This document shows positions 1-5,866 of a stretch of 6,426 bases of DNA, piece after piece; positions within the stretch are counted from its first letter, which is position 1, and each line of letters opens with the position of its first letter. Under the pieces are notes generated by a model that saw only the letters and a list, made by a program, of their open reading frames with translations, did not search any database and was not told the origin of the DNA. Origin of the DNA: Alphaproteobacteria bacterium MarineAlpha3_Bin4 (GTDB lineage Bacteria > Pseudomonadota > Alphaproteobacteria > Rhodospirillales > Casp-alpha2); NCBI GenBank assembly GCA_002938045.1, contig PTLJ01000097.1, positions 1 through 6,426 on the forward strand, given 5' to 3'. Position numbers and translations under genes: made by a program.

Positions 1-1401
1 GGCGATGGTGGAAAGCTCCTGCATATTCATCAGATACGACGCCTCACCGGCAATGTCGATGACCAGCGCCTTGGGATGCGCAATCTGCACACCCACCGCT
101 GCCGGCAGGCCGTAGCCCATGGTGCCGAGGCCGCCCGACGTCATCCACCGGTTCGGTTTCTCGAACCGGAAGTGCTGCGCCGCCCACATCTGATGCTGGC
201 CGACCTCGGTGGTGATGAATACGTCCTTCTTGGATTTTATCGTGTGTTCGTAAAGTCGTTGGATGGCGTATTGCGGCTTGATGGCATCGCCCGACTGATC
301 AAACTTCAGACAATCGCGGGCGCACCATTCTTCAATCTGTTTCCACCACCCTTTCAACGCTTTGGCGTCGATCTTCACCTGAGTCGATTTCCAAATTTTG
401 ATCATGTCTTCGAGTACGTGAGCAACGTCGCCGATAACCGGAACGGTGACCGGCACATTCTTGTTAATGCTGGAGGGATCAATATCGATGTGGATCTTCT
501 GCGAACCCGGGGAGAAGTCGGCGAGCCGTCCGGTGATGCGGTCGTCGAAGCGCGCGCCGATAGCGACCATGACGTCGCAATCGTGCATGGCCAGATTGGA
601 TTCATAGGTGCCGTGCATGCCGACCATGCCGATGAACTGCTTGTCGGAGCCCGGAAATGCGCCGAGGCCCATCAGCGTCAATGTACAGGGAGCCTCTGTC
701 AGGCGAACAAATTGGGTCAGCAGTTGCGACGCCGCCGGGCCGGAGTTGATGACACCGCCGCCGGCGTAGATAAGCGGCCGCTTGGCCGAAGCTAGCAGTT
801 CAACCGCTTCCTTGACTCGCTCCAAATCGCCCTTCACCTGTGGCTGGTAATTGCCGGTCCCGACCCGGGTCTTCGACAGGTAGGCGCCGTTCGCCATCAG
901 CACGTCCTTAGGCAGGTCGACGACGACCGGCCCCGGCCGGCCGCTGCGCGCGACGTGAAAGGCCTCGTGCATCACCTTGGGCAGGTTGTCGATGCTCTTT
1001 ACTAAGTAATTGTGCTTGGTGCACGGTCGCGTGATGCCGGTGGTATCGGCCTCCTGGAAGGCATCATTACCGATCAGGTGCGTTGGCACCTGGCCGGTCA
1101 AGCAAACCACGGGAACGCTGTCCATAAATGCATCCGTCAAACCGGTGACGGCATTGGTCGCACCGGGCCCTGAGGTCACCAGCACGACGCCAACACGACC
1201 CGTCGAGCGGGCGTAGCCTTCCGCCGCATGGACGGCGCCTGGCTCCTGGCGGACCAAGATATGGCGAATCTTGTTCTGCTGGAAGATGGCATCGTAGAGC
1301 GGCAATACGGCGCCGCCGGGGTAACCAAAAATTTCGGTTACGCCTTGATCCTCCAACGCTTTCAGGACAATCTCGGAGCCGCTCATAGTTGCCGTGGACA
1401 T
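1..1401 (-). CDS. ilvB: Acetolactate synthase (acetohydroxyacid synthase) large subunit, C-terminus cut by the window edge
   Basis: This thiamine diphosphate (ThDP) enzyme of the cytoplasm condenses two pyruvates, or pyruvate with 2-oxobutyrate, in the first shared step of valine, leucine and isoleucine synthesis. It normally works with a small regulatory subunit, IlvN/IlvH. I read 467 codons with no stop; family members are about 570-600 residues, so roughly the last fifth is outside the window. Visible parts: N-terminal ThDP-binding domain with FGYPGGAVLPLYD (25-37) and RQEPGAVHAAEGYAR (51-65), where E53 matches the catalytic glutamate; LTGQVP (101-106), whose proline matches the sulfonylurea-sensitivity site; central FAD-binding domain with IGARFDDRITGRL; C-terminal ThDP domain with EVGQHQMW (399-406), SGGLGTMGYGLPAA and AGEAS (451-455). 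The start is ATG at 1401, preceded by AAGGGAG; M6 is a weaker alternative. The usual neighbours ilvN/ilvH and ilvC would lie beyond the left edge. The symbol could equally be ilvI. Confidence 0.97.
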   Translation of the reverse strand, partial: MSTATMSGSEIVLKALEDQGVTEIFGYPGGAVLPLYDAIFQQNKIRHILVRQEPGAVHAAEGYARSTGRVGVVLVTSGPGATNAVTGLTDAFMDSVPVVCLTGQVPTHLIGNDAFQEADTTGITRPCTKHNYLVKSIDNLPKVMHEAFHVARSGRPGPVVVDLPKDVLMANGAYLSKTRVGTGNYQPQVKGDLERVKEAVELLASAKRPLIYAGGGVINSGPAASQLLTQFVRLTEAPCTLTLMGLGAFPGSDKQFIGMVGMHGTYESNLAMHDCDVMVAIGARFDDRITGRLADFSPGSQKIHIDIDPSSINKNVPVTVPVIGDVAHVLEDMIKIWKSTQVKIDAKALKGWWKQIEEWCARDCLKFDQSGDAIKPQYAIQRLYEHTIKSKKDVFITTEVGQHQMWAAQHFRFEKPNRWMTSGGLGTMGYGLPAAVGVQIAHPKALVIDIAGEASYLMNMQELSTIA

Positions 1402-1407
1402 GGTCTT

Positions 1408-1414
1408 CTCCCTT
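1408..1414 (-). promoter_or_regulatory. Ribosome binding site of ilvB
   Basis: AAGGGAG on the minus strand lies 6 bases before the ATG at 1401. It is the best Shine-Dalgarno match in the window and decides for that ATG over the in-frame ATG five codons later. Confidence 0.7.
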
Positions 1415-1421
1415 CTCGCTT

Positions 1422-1472
1422 TCACCTCTTCGGACACATTGCAGCAATGCACAAACCGACGGCCGGCCCCAT
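1422..1472 (-). other. Possible 16-codon leader reading frame before ilvB
   Basis: An ATG at 1472 opens a frame of 16 codons (MGPAVGLCIAAMCPKR) that ends in TGA 20 bases before ilvB. GGA sits 5 bases before its ATG. The peptide has one Val, one Leu and one Ile in a short span but no run of branched-chain codons like those in the classical ilv attenuator peptides. It may be a chance frame. I list it because of its position between the candidate promoter and ilvB. Confidence 0.2.
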
Positions 1473-1485
1473 CCAGGTCCGGCCG
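1460..1485 (-). promoter_or_regulatory. GC-rich hairpin in the ilvB leader
   Basis: On the minus strand CGGCCGG (1485-1479) is followed after 12 bases by its exact complement CCGGCCG (1466-1460), a 7-base-pair all-GC stem. It lies between the candidate promoter and the ilvB ribosome binding site and has no T run after it, so it is not a simple terminator. A second, weaker inverted repeat, CCGGG (1519-1515) with CCCGG (1505-1501), lies just upstream. The two share TGGGGCC segments and could form alternative pairings. A role in attenuation is inference only. Confidence 0.4.
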
Positions 1486-1541
1486 CGTAATGGCAAAGCC
1501 CCGGGCCCCAGCTTCCCGGATTGCTTGATGGGGAAACCCAA

Positions 1542-1570
1542 AACCTAGTCGCTCGCATGGGACGGGTCAA
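1542..1570 (-). promoter_or_regulatory. ilvB: Candidate promoter for ilvB
   Basis: On the minus strand TTGACC (1570-1565) matches the housekeeping -35 box at five of six bases. After a 17-base spacer comes TAGGTT (1547-1542), a weak -10 with three of six matches. Transcription would begin near 1535, giving a leader of about 135 bases. The 263-base gap after miaA makes a separate ilvB promoter likely even if this exact site is wrong. Confidence 0.4.
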
Positions 1571-1664
1571 CAAAAACTGGCGAACAAATGAAAAGGATTG
1601 CGGTGATATACGAAATATTATTTTGCAGCCGTTCTACTGGCCGTCACAAGGCAGAGCCCCGCCA

Positions 1665-2609
1665 TTACCCAACGGTCAAGGCCTTGCGGAGGAAGTCGAG
1701 GACCGGGTCGCGCGCGTCCGCAGAATACAGCGACTCGATACGGTAATCGGGCGTCATCTGTTGGCGCAGCCAGGTCAGTTGCCGTTTGGCAAAATTACGG
1801 GTCGCCTGCTTCGCTTTGGCCGTCGCCTCCTCGAGCGTCAATTCGCCGCTGAGATGACGGCTTAACTCGGGCACGCCAAGCGCCTTGACGATCGGCAGTT
1901 CAGGGTCAAGATGGAGCGCGGCGAGGGCACCAACCTCATCGAGGGCGCCGGCGGCCATAATCGCATCGAAGCGACACTCTGCCGCCTGGTAAAGCGTGTC
2001 GCGGGTCGGTTCGAGGGCGATAGTGATGAACCGCCCCGGTACCGACGGTCCCGGCGGCCGCTCGTTTTGCCATTCGGCGAGTGGCCGACCGGTGGCGCGA
2101 ACAACCTCGTAGGCGCGGATCAAGCGCTGGCCGTCGGCTGCGGGCAGTCGTTTGGCGGCGGCTGGATCGAGTTCCGCCAGCGCGTCCCGTAACGCGTCGC
2201 CGCCGAGCTCGGCGTGACGGGCGCGGGCCTCAGCGCGGATCGGTTCCGGAATTTTAGGCACCGGCGCTAGCCCTTCCATCAGGACCTTGAGATACATCCC
2301 GGTGCCGCCGACGACGATCGGTAGCCGGCCGTCGGCCCGCGCCTCGGCGATCGCGACCGTGGCCATTTCCAGCCAGCAACCGGCGGAACACGGTTTCACT
2401 GCCGGCAACACCCCGAATAGCCGGTGCGGTACGCGCGCTTCGGCCGTGGCATCAGGCCGTGCGGTAACGACCCGCAACTCGGCGTAGACCTGCATACTAT
2501 CGGCATTGATGACGGAGCCAGAGAAGATCTCGGCGAGATCGACAGCGAGGGCTGATTTTCCACTCGCGGTCGGGCCGGCAACGATGACGATAGGAGCCGG
2601 GTTGGTCAT
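1665..2609 (-). CDS. miaA: tRNA dimethylallyltransferase (A37 prenyltransferase)
   Basis: The enzyme transfers a dimethylallyl group from DMAPP to N6 of adenosine 37 in tRNAs that read codons starting with U, giving i6A, which MiaB then methylthiolates in many bacteria. It is cytoplasmic. The 314-residue length is normal for the family. Motifs seen: P-loop GPTASGKS (12-19); DSMQVY (37-42), whose D37 matches the catalytic aspartate; TARP (49-52); GGTGMYL (101-107), whose T103 matches the catalytic threonine; and the C-terminal KRQLTWLR segment typical of MiaA. The ATG at 2609 puts the P-loop at the usual distance from the N-terminus; the ribosome binding site is weak. The gene starts 21 bases after the DUF1015 stop, which suggests cotranscription. 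A 263-base gap separates it from ilvB downstream, with no clear terminator. Confidence 0.97.
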   Translation of the reverse strand: MTNPAPIVIVAGPTASGKSALAVDLAEIFSGSVINADSMQVYAELRVVTARPDATAEARVPHRLFGVLPAVKPCSAGCWLEMATVAIAEARADGRLPIVVGGTGMYLKVLMEGLAPVPKIPEPIRAEARARHAELGGDALRDALAELDPAAAKRLPAADGQRLIRAYEVVRATGRPLAEWQNERPPGPSVPGRFITIALEPTRDTLYQAAECRFDAIMAAGALDEVGALAALHLDPELPIVKALGVPELSRHLSGELTLEEATAKAKQATRNFAKRQLTWLRQQMTPDYRIESLYSADARDPVLDFLRKALTVG

Positions 2610-2630
2610 CTGGAACGGCGCACCCTGACG

Positions 2631-3875
2631 CTAGTCGAGTACCAGCGAGACCAGGCCGTCGGCAAGCTTGGGCTCAAACCAAGTCGATTTCGGCGGCATC
2701 ACCGTACCCGCATCGGCGACGGCCATGAGGTCGGTCAGTGATGTCGGGTAAAGGGCGAAGGCGACCGCCATCTCGCCCGAATTGACCCGTCGTTCAAGCT
2801 CGGCCATGCCGTGGATGCCGCCGACAAAGTCTATGCGCTTTTCGGTGCGCGGATCACCGATGCCCAGCACTGGGTACAGCAGACGCTCGCCCAATAGGCT
2901 GATATCGAGCGCTGCGACGGGATCGTCGGTTGGTGTTGGGGCCTTCGGTTGCAAGCGGTGCCAGCGGCCGTCCACGTACATGCCGAAGCTGCGGACCCGG
3001 TCCGGTTTCGCCGCGCCGGTGCTGTCACTCACCGTGAACACGTCTCTGACCCGGTCCAGGAACTCGTCGACTCTGAGGCCGTTGAGGTCCGTGACGACGC
3101 GGTTGTAATCGAGGATTTGCATTTCGTCGTCGGGAAAAGAAACGATCAAGAAATAGTCGTAAGCCTTGTCGCCTCTTGGCGTTGGATCAGCCGTGCGCCG
3201 CGCCGCCGCGACCCGCGCGGCAGCGGCTGAGCGATGGTGGCCGTCAGCGATGTAAATCGCGTGCATGGCGTCGAAGGCGGTGCTGACGGCGTCGATCTCG
3301 TCCGTCCCGTCGACGACCCAGAAGGTATGGTCGACGCCCCCCTTGCCGGTCACCGCATAGGCCGGCGGCCGGGCTGTGACCCTATCAATGACCACGGTCA
3401 GGGCGGCATCACGCCGATGCGTGACCATCACGGGCCCAGTCTGGGCGTTGAGCGCGTCGATCTGGCGTACGCGGTCGTTCTCCTTGAGAGGCGTCGTGAA
3501 CTCGTGACGACGAATACGGTTAGCCTGGTAGGCGGCGATCGAGCCGGCGCCGACGATGCCGGTCTGAACATGGGCGCCCATAACGAGCCGGTAGACGTAG
3601 TAACGAGGTGCCGGATCGCGGGTCAGTATGCCTTCATCGACCATGCACGCCAAATTCTCGGCGCCGCGGGCGTAAACGGCGTCCGAATAGGGGTCCGTCT
3701 CGGGCGGCAGATCAATCTCCGGCTTTGAGATATGCAGAAAGCTCCACGGGTTGGTGGTGGCCAGCGCCCGCGCCTCATCGGCATTGAGCACGTCATAGGG
3801 CGGCGCTGCGACCTCAGCGGCGCGTTCCGGTACTGGGCGCAGACCGGCGAAGGGTCGGACCAGGGGATCGCTCAC
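2631..3875 (-). CDS. DUF1015 (COG4198) family protein
   Basis: This 414-residue soluble protein belongs to the DUF1015 family. Typical segments are RPFAGLRP (7-14), APPYDV (24-29), RRHEFTTPLKENDR (122-135), YIADGHHR (208-215) and MPPKSTWFEPK (393-403) near the C-terminus. No signal peptide or membrane helix is visible. The start is GTG at 3875: the in-frame codon five triplets upstream is a stop (TAG), and RPFAGLRP sits at the usual distance from the N-terminus. The ribosome binding site is poor. The biochemical role is not established by this sequence. The DGHHR motif resembles one in ParB-like free serine kinases, and in some other bacteria, as I recall, DUF1015 genes lie near serA/serC, so a link to serine or phosphoserine metabolism is possible but inferred. 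It lies 95 bases after the Do protease and 21 bases before miaA, in a place where serB is often found. Confidence 0.92.
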   Translation of the reverse strand: MSDPLVRPFAGLRPVPERAAEVAAPPYDVLNADEARALATTNPWSFLHISKPEIDLPPETDPYSDAVYARGAENLACMVDEGILTRDPAPRYYVYRLVMGAHVQTGIVGAGSIAAYQANRIRRHEFTTPLKENDRVRQIDALNAQTGPVMVTHRRDAALTVVIDRVTARPPAYAVTGKGGVDHTFWVVDGTDEIDAVSTAFDAMHAIYIADGHHRSAAAARVAAARRTADPTPRGDKAYDYFLIVSFPDDEMQILDYNRVVTDLNGLRVDEFLDRVRDVFTVSDSTGAAKPDRVRSFGMYVDGRWHRLQPKAPTPTDDPVAALDISLLGERLLYPVLGIGDPRTEKRIDFVGGIHGMAELERRVNSGEMAVAFALYPTSLTDLMAVADAGTVMPPKSTWFEPKLADGLVSLVLD

Positions 3876-3953
3876 GGCGGCTTTGCTCTATCAATTTGGA
3901 TATGCGGTGTCGCCGGCATTAGTAGCTCGGCTTTTCGGCGTACGCAAAGAAAC

Positions 3954-3970
3954 CGGTGCCGCAGGCGCCG
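3954..3970 (-). terminator. Weak candidate terminator hairpin after the Do protease
   Basis: Directly after the protease stop codon the minus strand reads CGGCGCC, a TGC loop and GGCACCG, a 7-pair stem with one C-A mismatch. It is followed by a broken T-rich stretch, GGTTTCTTT. The stem is GC-rich, but the T tract is short and interrupted, so any termination may be partial. Confidence 0.3.
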
Positions 3971-5446
3971 TCAGGTCTTCTCGATGCGGATGGCGACGAA
4001 TCTGAGCCCGCTCTGACCCTCTAGCAGGAGCAACACCGACTTGCGGCCGGCTTTCTTGGCTTCCTTGATCTTGTTGACGAACTGCGTCGGCGTCGAAACC
4101 TCATCCTGGCTGACTTCGAGGATGAGGTCGCCTGAGCGCACGCCTTTCTCGGCTGCCGGGCCTTTGCCGTCGACTTCGGTCACGACCACTCCCTTGGCCT
4201 CCTTGCCGAGCTTATAGCGCTCGCGAACAGCATCGGTGATGGAAGATACGGTCAGACCGAGATCGTTGATCGAGCGAGCGCCTTCCTTTTCGTCGCCGCT
4301 GGTCCGCGACGCCACCTCGGCGCTTTCCGGAAGTTCGCCAATGGTGATCCTGATCGTCTTATTCTTGTTATCGCGCCAGATCTCGATCTCGACCTCCTTG
4401 CCGACTTCCGTATCGGCAACGATCCGCGGCAACGCGCGCATCTCTGGCACCTTCTTGCCGTTGAAGGTCAGGATCACGTCGCCAGCCTTGACCTTAGCCT
4501 TTTCAGCCGGGCCGTTGGGCATGAGGCTGGCGACCATCGCGCCACTCGGTTTGTCCAGGCCGAGGGACTCGGCTATCTCTTTGGTGACGGCCTGAATACG
4601 GACGCCGAGCCAACCGCGCTTGACCTCGCCGTTCTTGATTAGTTGACGAATCACCGGATCGGCCATCGACGAGGGTATCGCGAAGCCGATGCCGACGCTG
4701 CCGCCGGTCGGCGAGTAGATTGCCGTGTTGATGCCGATCACCTTGCCGTCGAGATTGAACATCGGCCCACCCGAGTTGCCTCTGTTGATAGAGGCGTCGG
4801 TCTGGATGAAATAGTCATAGGGGCCGGCGCCGATATCGCGCCCACGGGCCGAGATGATGCCGGCAGTGACGGTGCCGCCAAGGCCAAACGGGTTGCCGAT
4901 GGCGACGATCCAGTCGCCGACGCGCGACTTGGCGGAGTTGCCGAATTCGAGCGCCGACAGTTTCTTGTCAGTCTCGACCTTAAGCACGGCGATGTCGGTC
5001 TTCGGGTCGCGACCGACCAGTTCCGCTGTCAACCGCGTTGTGTCCTGTAGGATGACCGTGATCTCGGCGGCTTCTTGAATGACGTGGTTGTTGGTGACCA
5101 CGTAGCCGTCATCGCTGATGACGAAGCCGGACCCCAGCGATGTCGCACGGCGCGAACGATTTTGCGGGTGTGTGCGGTCGAAGAACTCCTTGAAGAACTC
5201 CTCGAACGGCGAGCCCGGTGGAAATTGCGGTAGCTCTGGCCCGGCCCGGCTCTCGATGACCTGGGTGGTCGAAATATTGACCACGGACGGCAACAGTTTC
5301 TGCGCTAGATTTGCAAAGCTCTCCGGCGCCGCCTTAGCTTGCGCCGCCGTCGCCGTTGCGATCATGATCGAAGCCACGATAGCGGCGAGGATGCTGTTGA
5401 TCAGGTCTTTGCGGTTGGGCGGCCGCCAGGCAAGTACAGTAGTCAT
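3971..5446 (-). CDS. degP: Periplasmic Do/DegP-family serine endopeptidase (HtrA type) with two PDZ domains
   Basis: This ATP-independent protease and chaperone degrades misfolded envelope proteins. From the ATG at 5446 it has 491 residues. A basic N-region with RPPNRK (8-13) precedes a hydrophobic helix ending in ATAAQA, giving an export signal with an AxA-type cleavage site near residue 37. The trypsin-like domain has the full catalytic triad: H121 in TNNHV, D151 in KTDIAVLKV and S225 in GNSGGP, with the upstream GSGFVI segment. PDZ1 begins near GWLGVRIQ (about 278-285) and PDZ2 near LGLTV (about 396-400). A Phe/Glu-rich stretch, PFEEFFKEFFDR (80-91), fits the regulatory LA loop. The frame also opens at a GTG at 5488, adding 14 residues before the signal peptide. 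I prefer the ATG because AAAGG lies 10 bases upstream of it and the signal peptide has normal proportions. DegQ or MucD would be equally fair names. Confidence 0.95.
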   Translation of the reverse strand: MTTVLAWRPPNRKDLINSILAAIVASIMIATATAAQAKAAPESFANLAQKLLPSVVNISTTQVIESRAGPELPQFPPGSPFEEFFKEFFDRTHPQNRSRRATSLGSGFVISDDGYVVTNNHVIQEAAEITVILQDTTRLTAELVGRDPKTDIAVLKVETDKKLSALEFGNSAKSRVGDWIVAIGNPFGLGGTVTAGIISARGRDIGAGPYDYFIQTDASINRGNSGGPMFNLDGKVIGINTAIYSPTGGSVGIGFAIPSSMADPVIRQLIKNGEVKRGWLGVRIQAVTKEIAESLGLDKPSGAMVASLMPNGPAEKAKVKAGDVILTFNGKKVPEMRALPRIVADTEVGKEVEIEIWRDNKNKTIRITIGELPESAEVASRTSGDEKEGARSINDLGLTVSSITDAVRERYKLGKEAKGVVVTEVDGKGPAAEKGVRSGDLILEVSQDEVSTPTQFVNKIKEAKKAGRKSVLLLLEGQSGLRFVAIRIEKT

Positions 5447-5475
5447 TCCAAATTTACCTTTCTCACCACAAACCG

Positions 5476-5486
5476 GGGGTCTCCCC
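5476..5486 (-). promoter_or_regulatory. Small perfect hairpin in the Do protease leader
   Basis: GGGG, an AGA loop and CCCC form a short perfect stem 30 bases before the preferred ATG and just upstream of its ribosome binding site. With no T run after it, it does not look like a terminator. It may only stabilise the transcript's 5' end. Confidence 0.3.
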
Positions 5487-5500
5487 ACGATTCGGTCTCT

Positions 5501-5530
5501 ATCTTAAGAATCACTTCCGCGCCCCGTCAG
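5501..5530 (-). promoter_or_regulatory. degP: Candidate promoter for the Do protease gene
   Basis: CTGACG (5530-5525, four of six matches to the -35 box) is followed after 18 bases by TAAGAT (5506-5501, four of six matches to the -10 box). Transcription would start near 5494, leaving a leader of about 48 bases before the ATG at 5446. That would place the alternative GTG at 5488 almost on the transcript end, another reason to prefer the ATG. The match is moderate and untested. Confidence 0.3.
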
Positions 5531-5550
5531 CATGCAACTCTGTCGGCCTG

Positions 5551-5570
5551 AAAGGACGTGATTACCGTCC
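5551..5570 (-). terminator. Weak candidate terminator after the hflC-DUF2065 unit
   Basis: GGACG, a 7-base loop and CGTCC form a 5-pair stem followed by TTTC on the minus strand, about 70 bases after the DUF2065 stop. The stem and T tract are short. It could attenuate readthrough into the protease gene, or be chance. Confidence 0.22.
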
Positions 5571-5638
5571 ATATGGGCGACAAATGTGGCCGCATAATGG
5601 TCCACTGGGGACAATTCGGGGGCAAATTTGACTGCCGA

Positions 5639-5824
5639 TCAGCCCCGAATAAGCCAGACCACCGCCACACCGAACACCATTGCCGTTAGGCCGGCCCCCC
5701 TGAGTGTCGTCGTCGGCAATTCCAACACCTGGCGCATCATCCCTTTCATGCCGTCCGGAAACAACGCATAGGCCGCCCCCTCGATGGTGATGGCGAGCGC
5801 GAGCGCGGTAAAAAGATCGGCCAT
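5639..5824 (-). CDS. DUF2065 family small membrane protein (YjeT-like)
   Basis: This 61-residue protein has two predicted membrane helices, about residues 4-22 and 41-59, joined by a short loop with FPDGMKGMMRQ (22-32) that carries the positive charges. Glu15 lies inside the first helix (ITIEGAAYALFPD) and is typical of the family. It starts at ATG 5824, 42 bases after the hflC stop, and is very likely cotranscribed with hflC. In Escherichia coli the family member yjeT likewise follows hflC, so the context supports the call. The function is unknown. The recurring link to hflKC suggests, as inference, an accessory role near the HflKC-FtsH complex. The ribosome binding site is weak, so translation may depend on coupling to hflC. 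Confidence 0.88.
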   Translation of the reverse strand: MADLFTALALAITIEGAAYALFPDGMKGMMRQVLELPTTTLRGAGLTAMVFGVAVVWLIRG

Positions 5825-5866
5825 GCTGTCATCAATCCGCGCACGGCGCCGAGGCCGTTGCGACTC

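Noticed and set aside
76..795. A 239-codon open frame on the plus strand inside ilvB
   Set aside because: It is antisense to a clearly conserved enzyme read without interruption on the minus strand. Its translation is Arg-rich and resembles no known family, as expected for a shadow frame in GC-rich DNA.
1067..1573. A 168-codon minus-strand frame overlapping the ilvB start and leader
   Set aside because: It lies out of frame with ilvB, spans the leader and the conserved N-terminus, and its translation is low-complexity Arg/Gly/Cys-rich with no recognisable domain.
3234..3728. A 164-codon plus-strand frame inside the DUF1015 gene
   Set aside because: It is antisense to well-conserved DUF1015 motifs, and no promoter or ribosome binding site supports it. 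I treat it as a shadow.
3938..3945. The palindrome GCGTACGC in the gap before DUF1015
   Set aside because: An isolated 8-base palindrome with no second copy or promoter context is not enough to call an operator.
5569..5578. CCCATAT on the minus strand upstream of the Do protease, resembling a heat-shock sigma-32 -10 box
   Set aside because: No CTTGAA-like -35 box is found at the proper distance upstream, so the match alone is not enough to call a heat-shock promoter.
5576..5638. Two loosely similar segments around GGGCGACAAATGTGG and GGGGGCAAATTTGAC
   Set aside because: The similarity is short and interrupted by mismatches and a gap. It is within what chance gives in a 190-base intergenic region.
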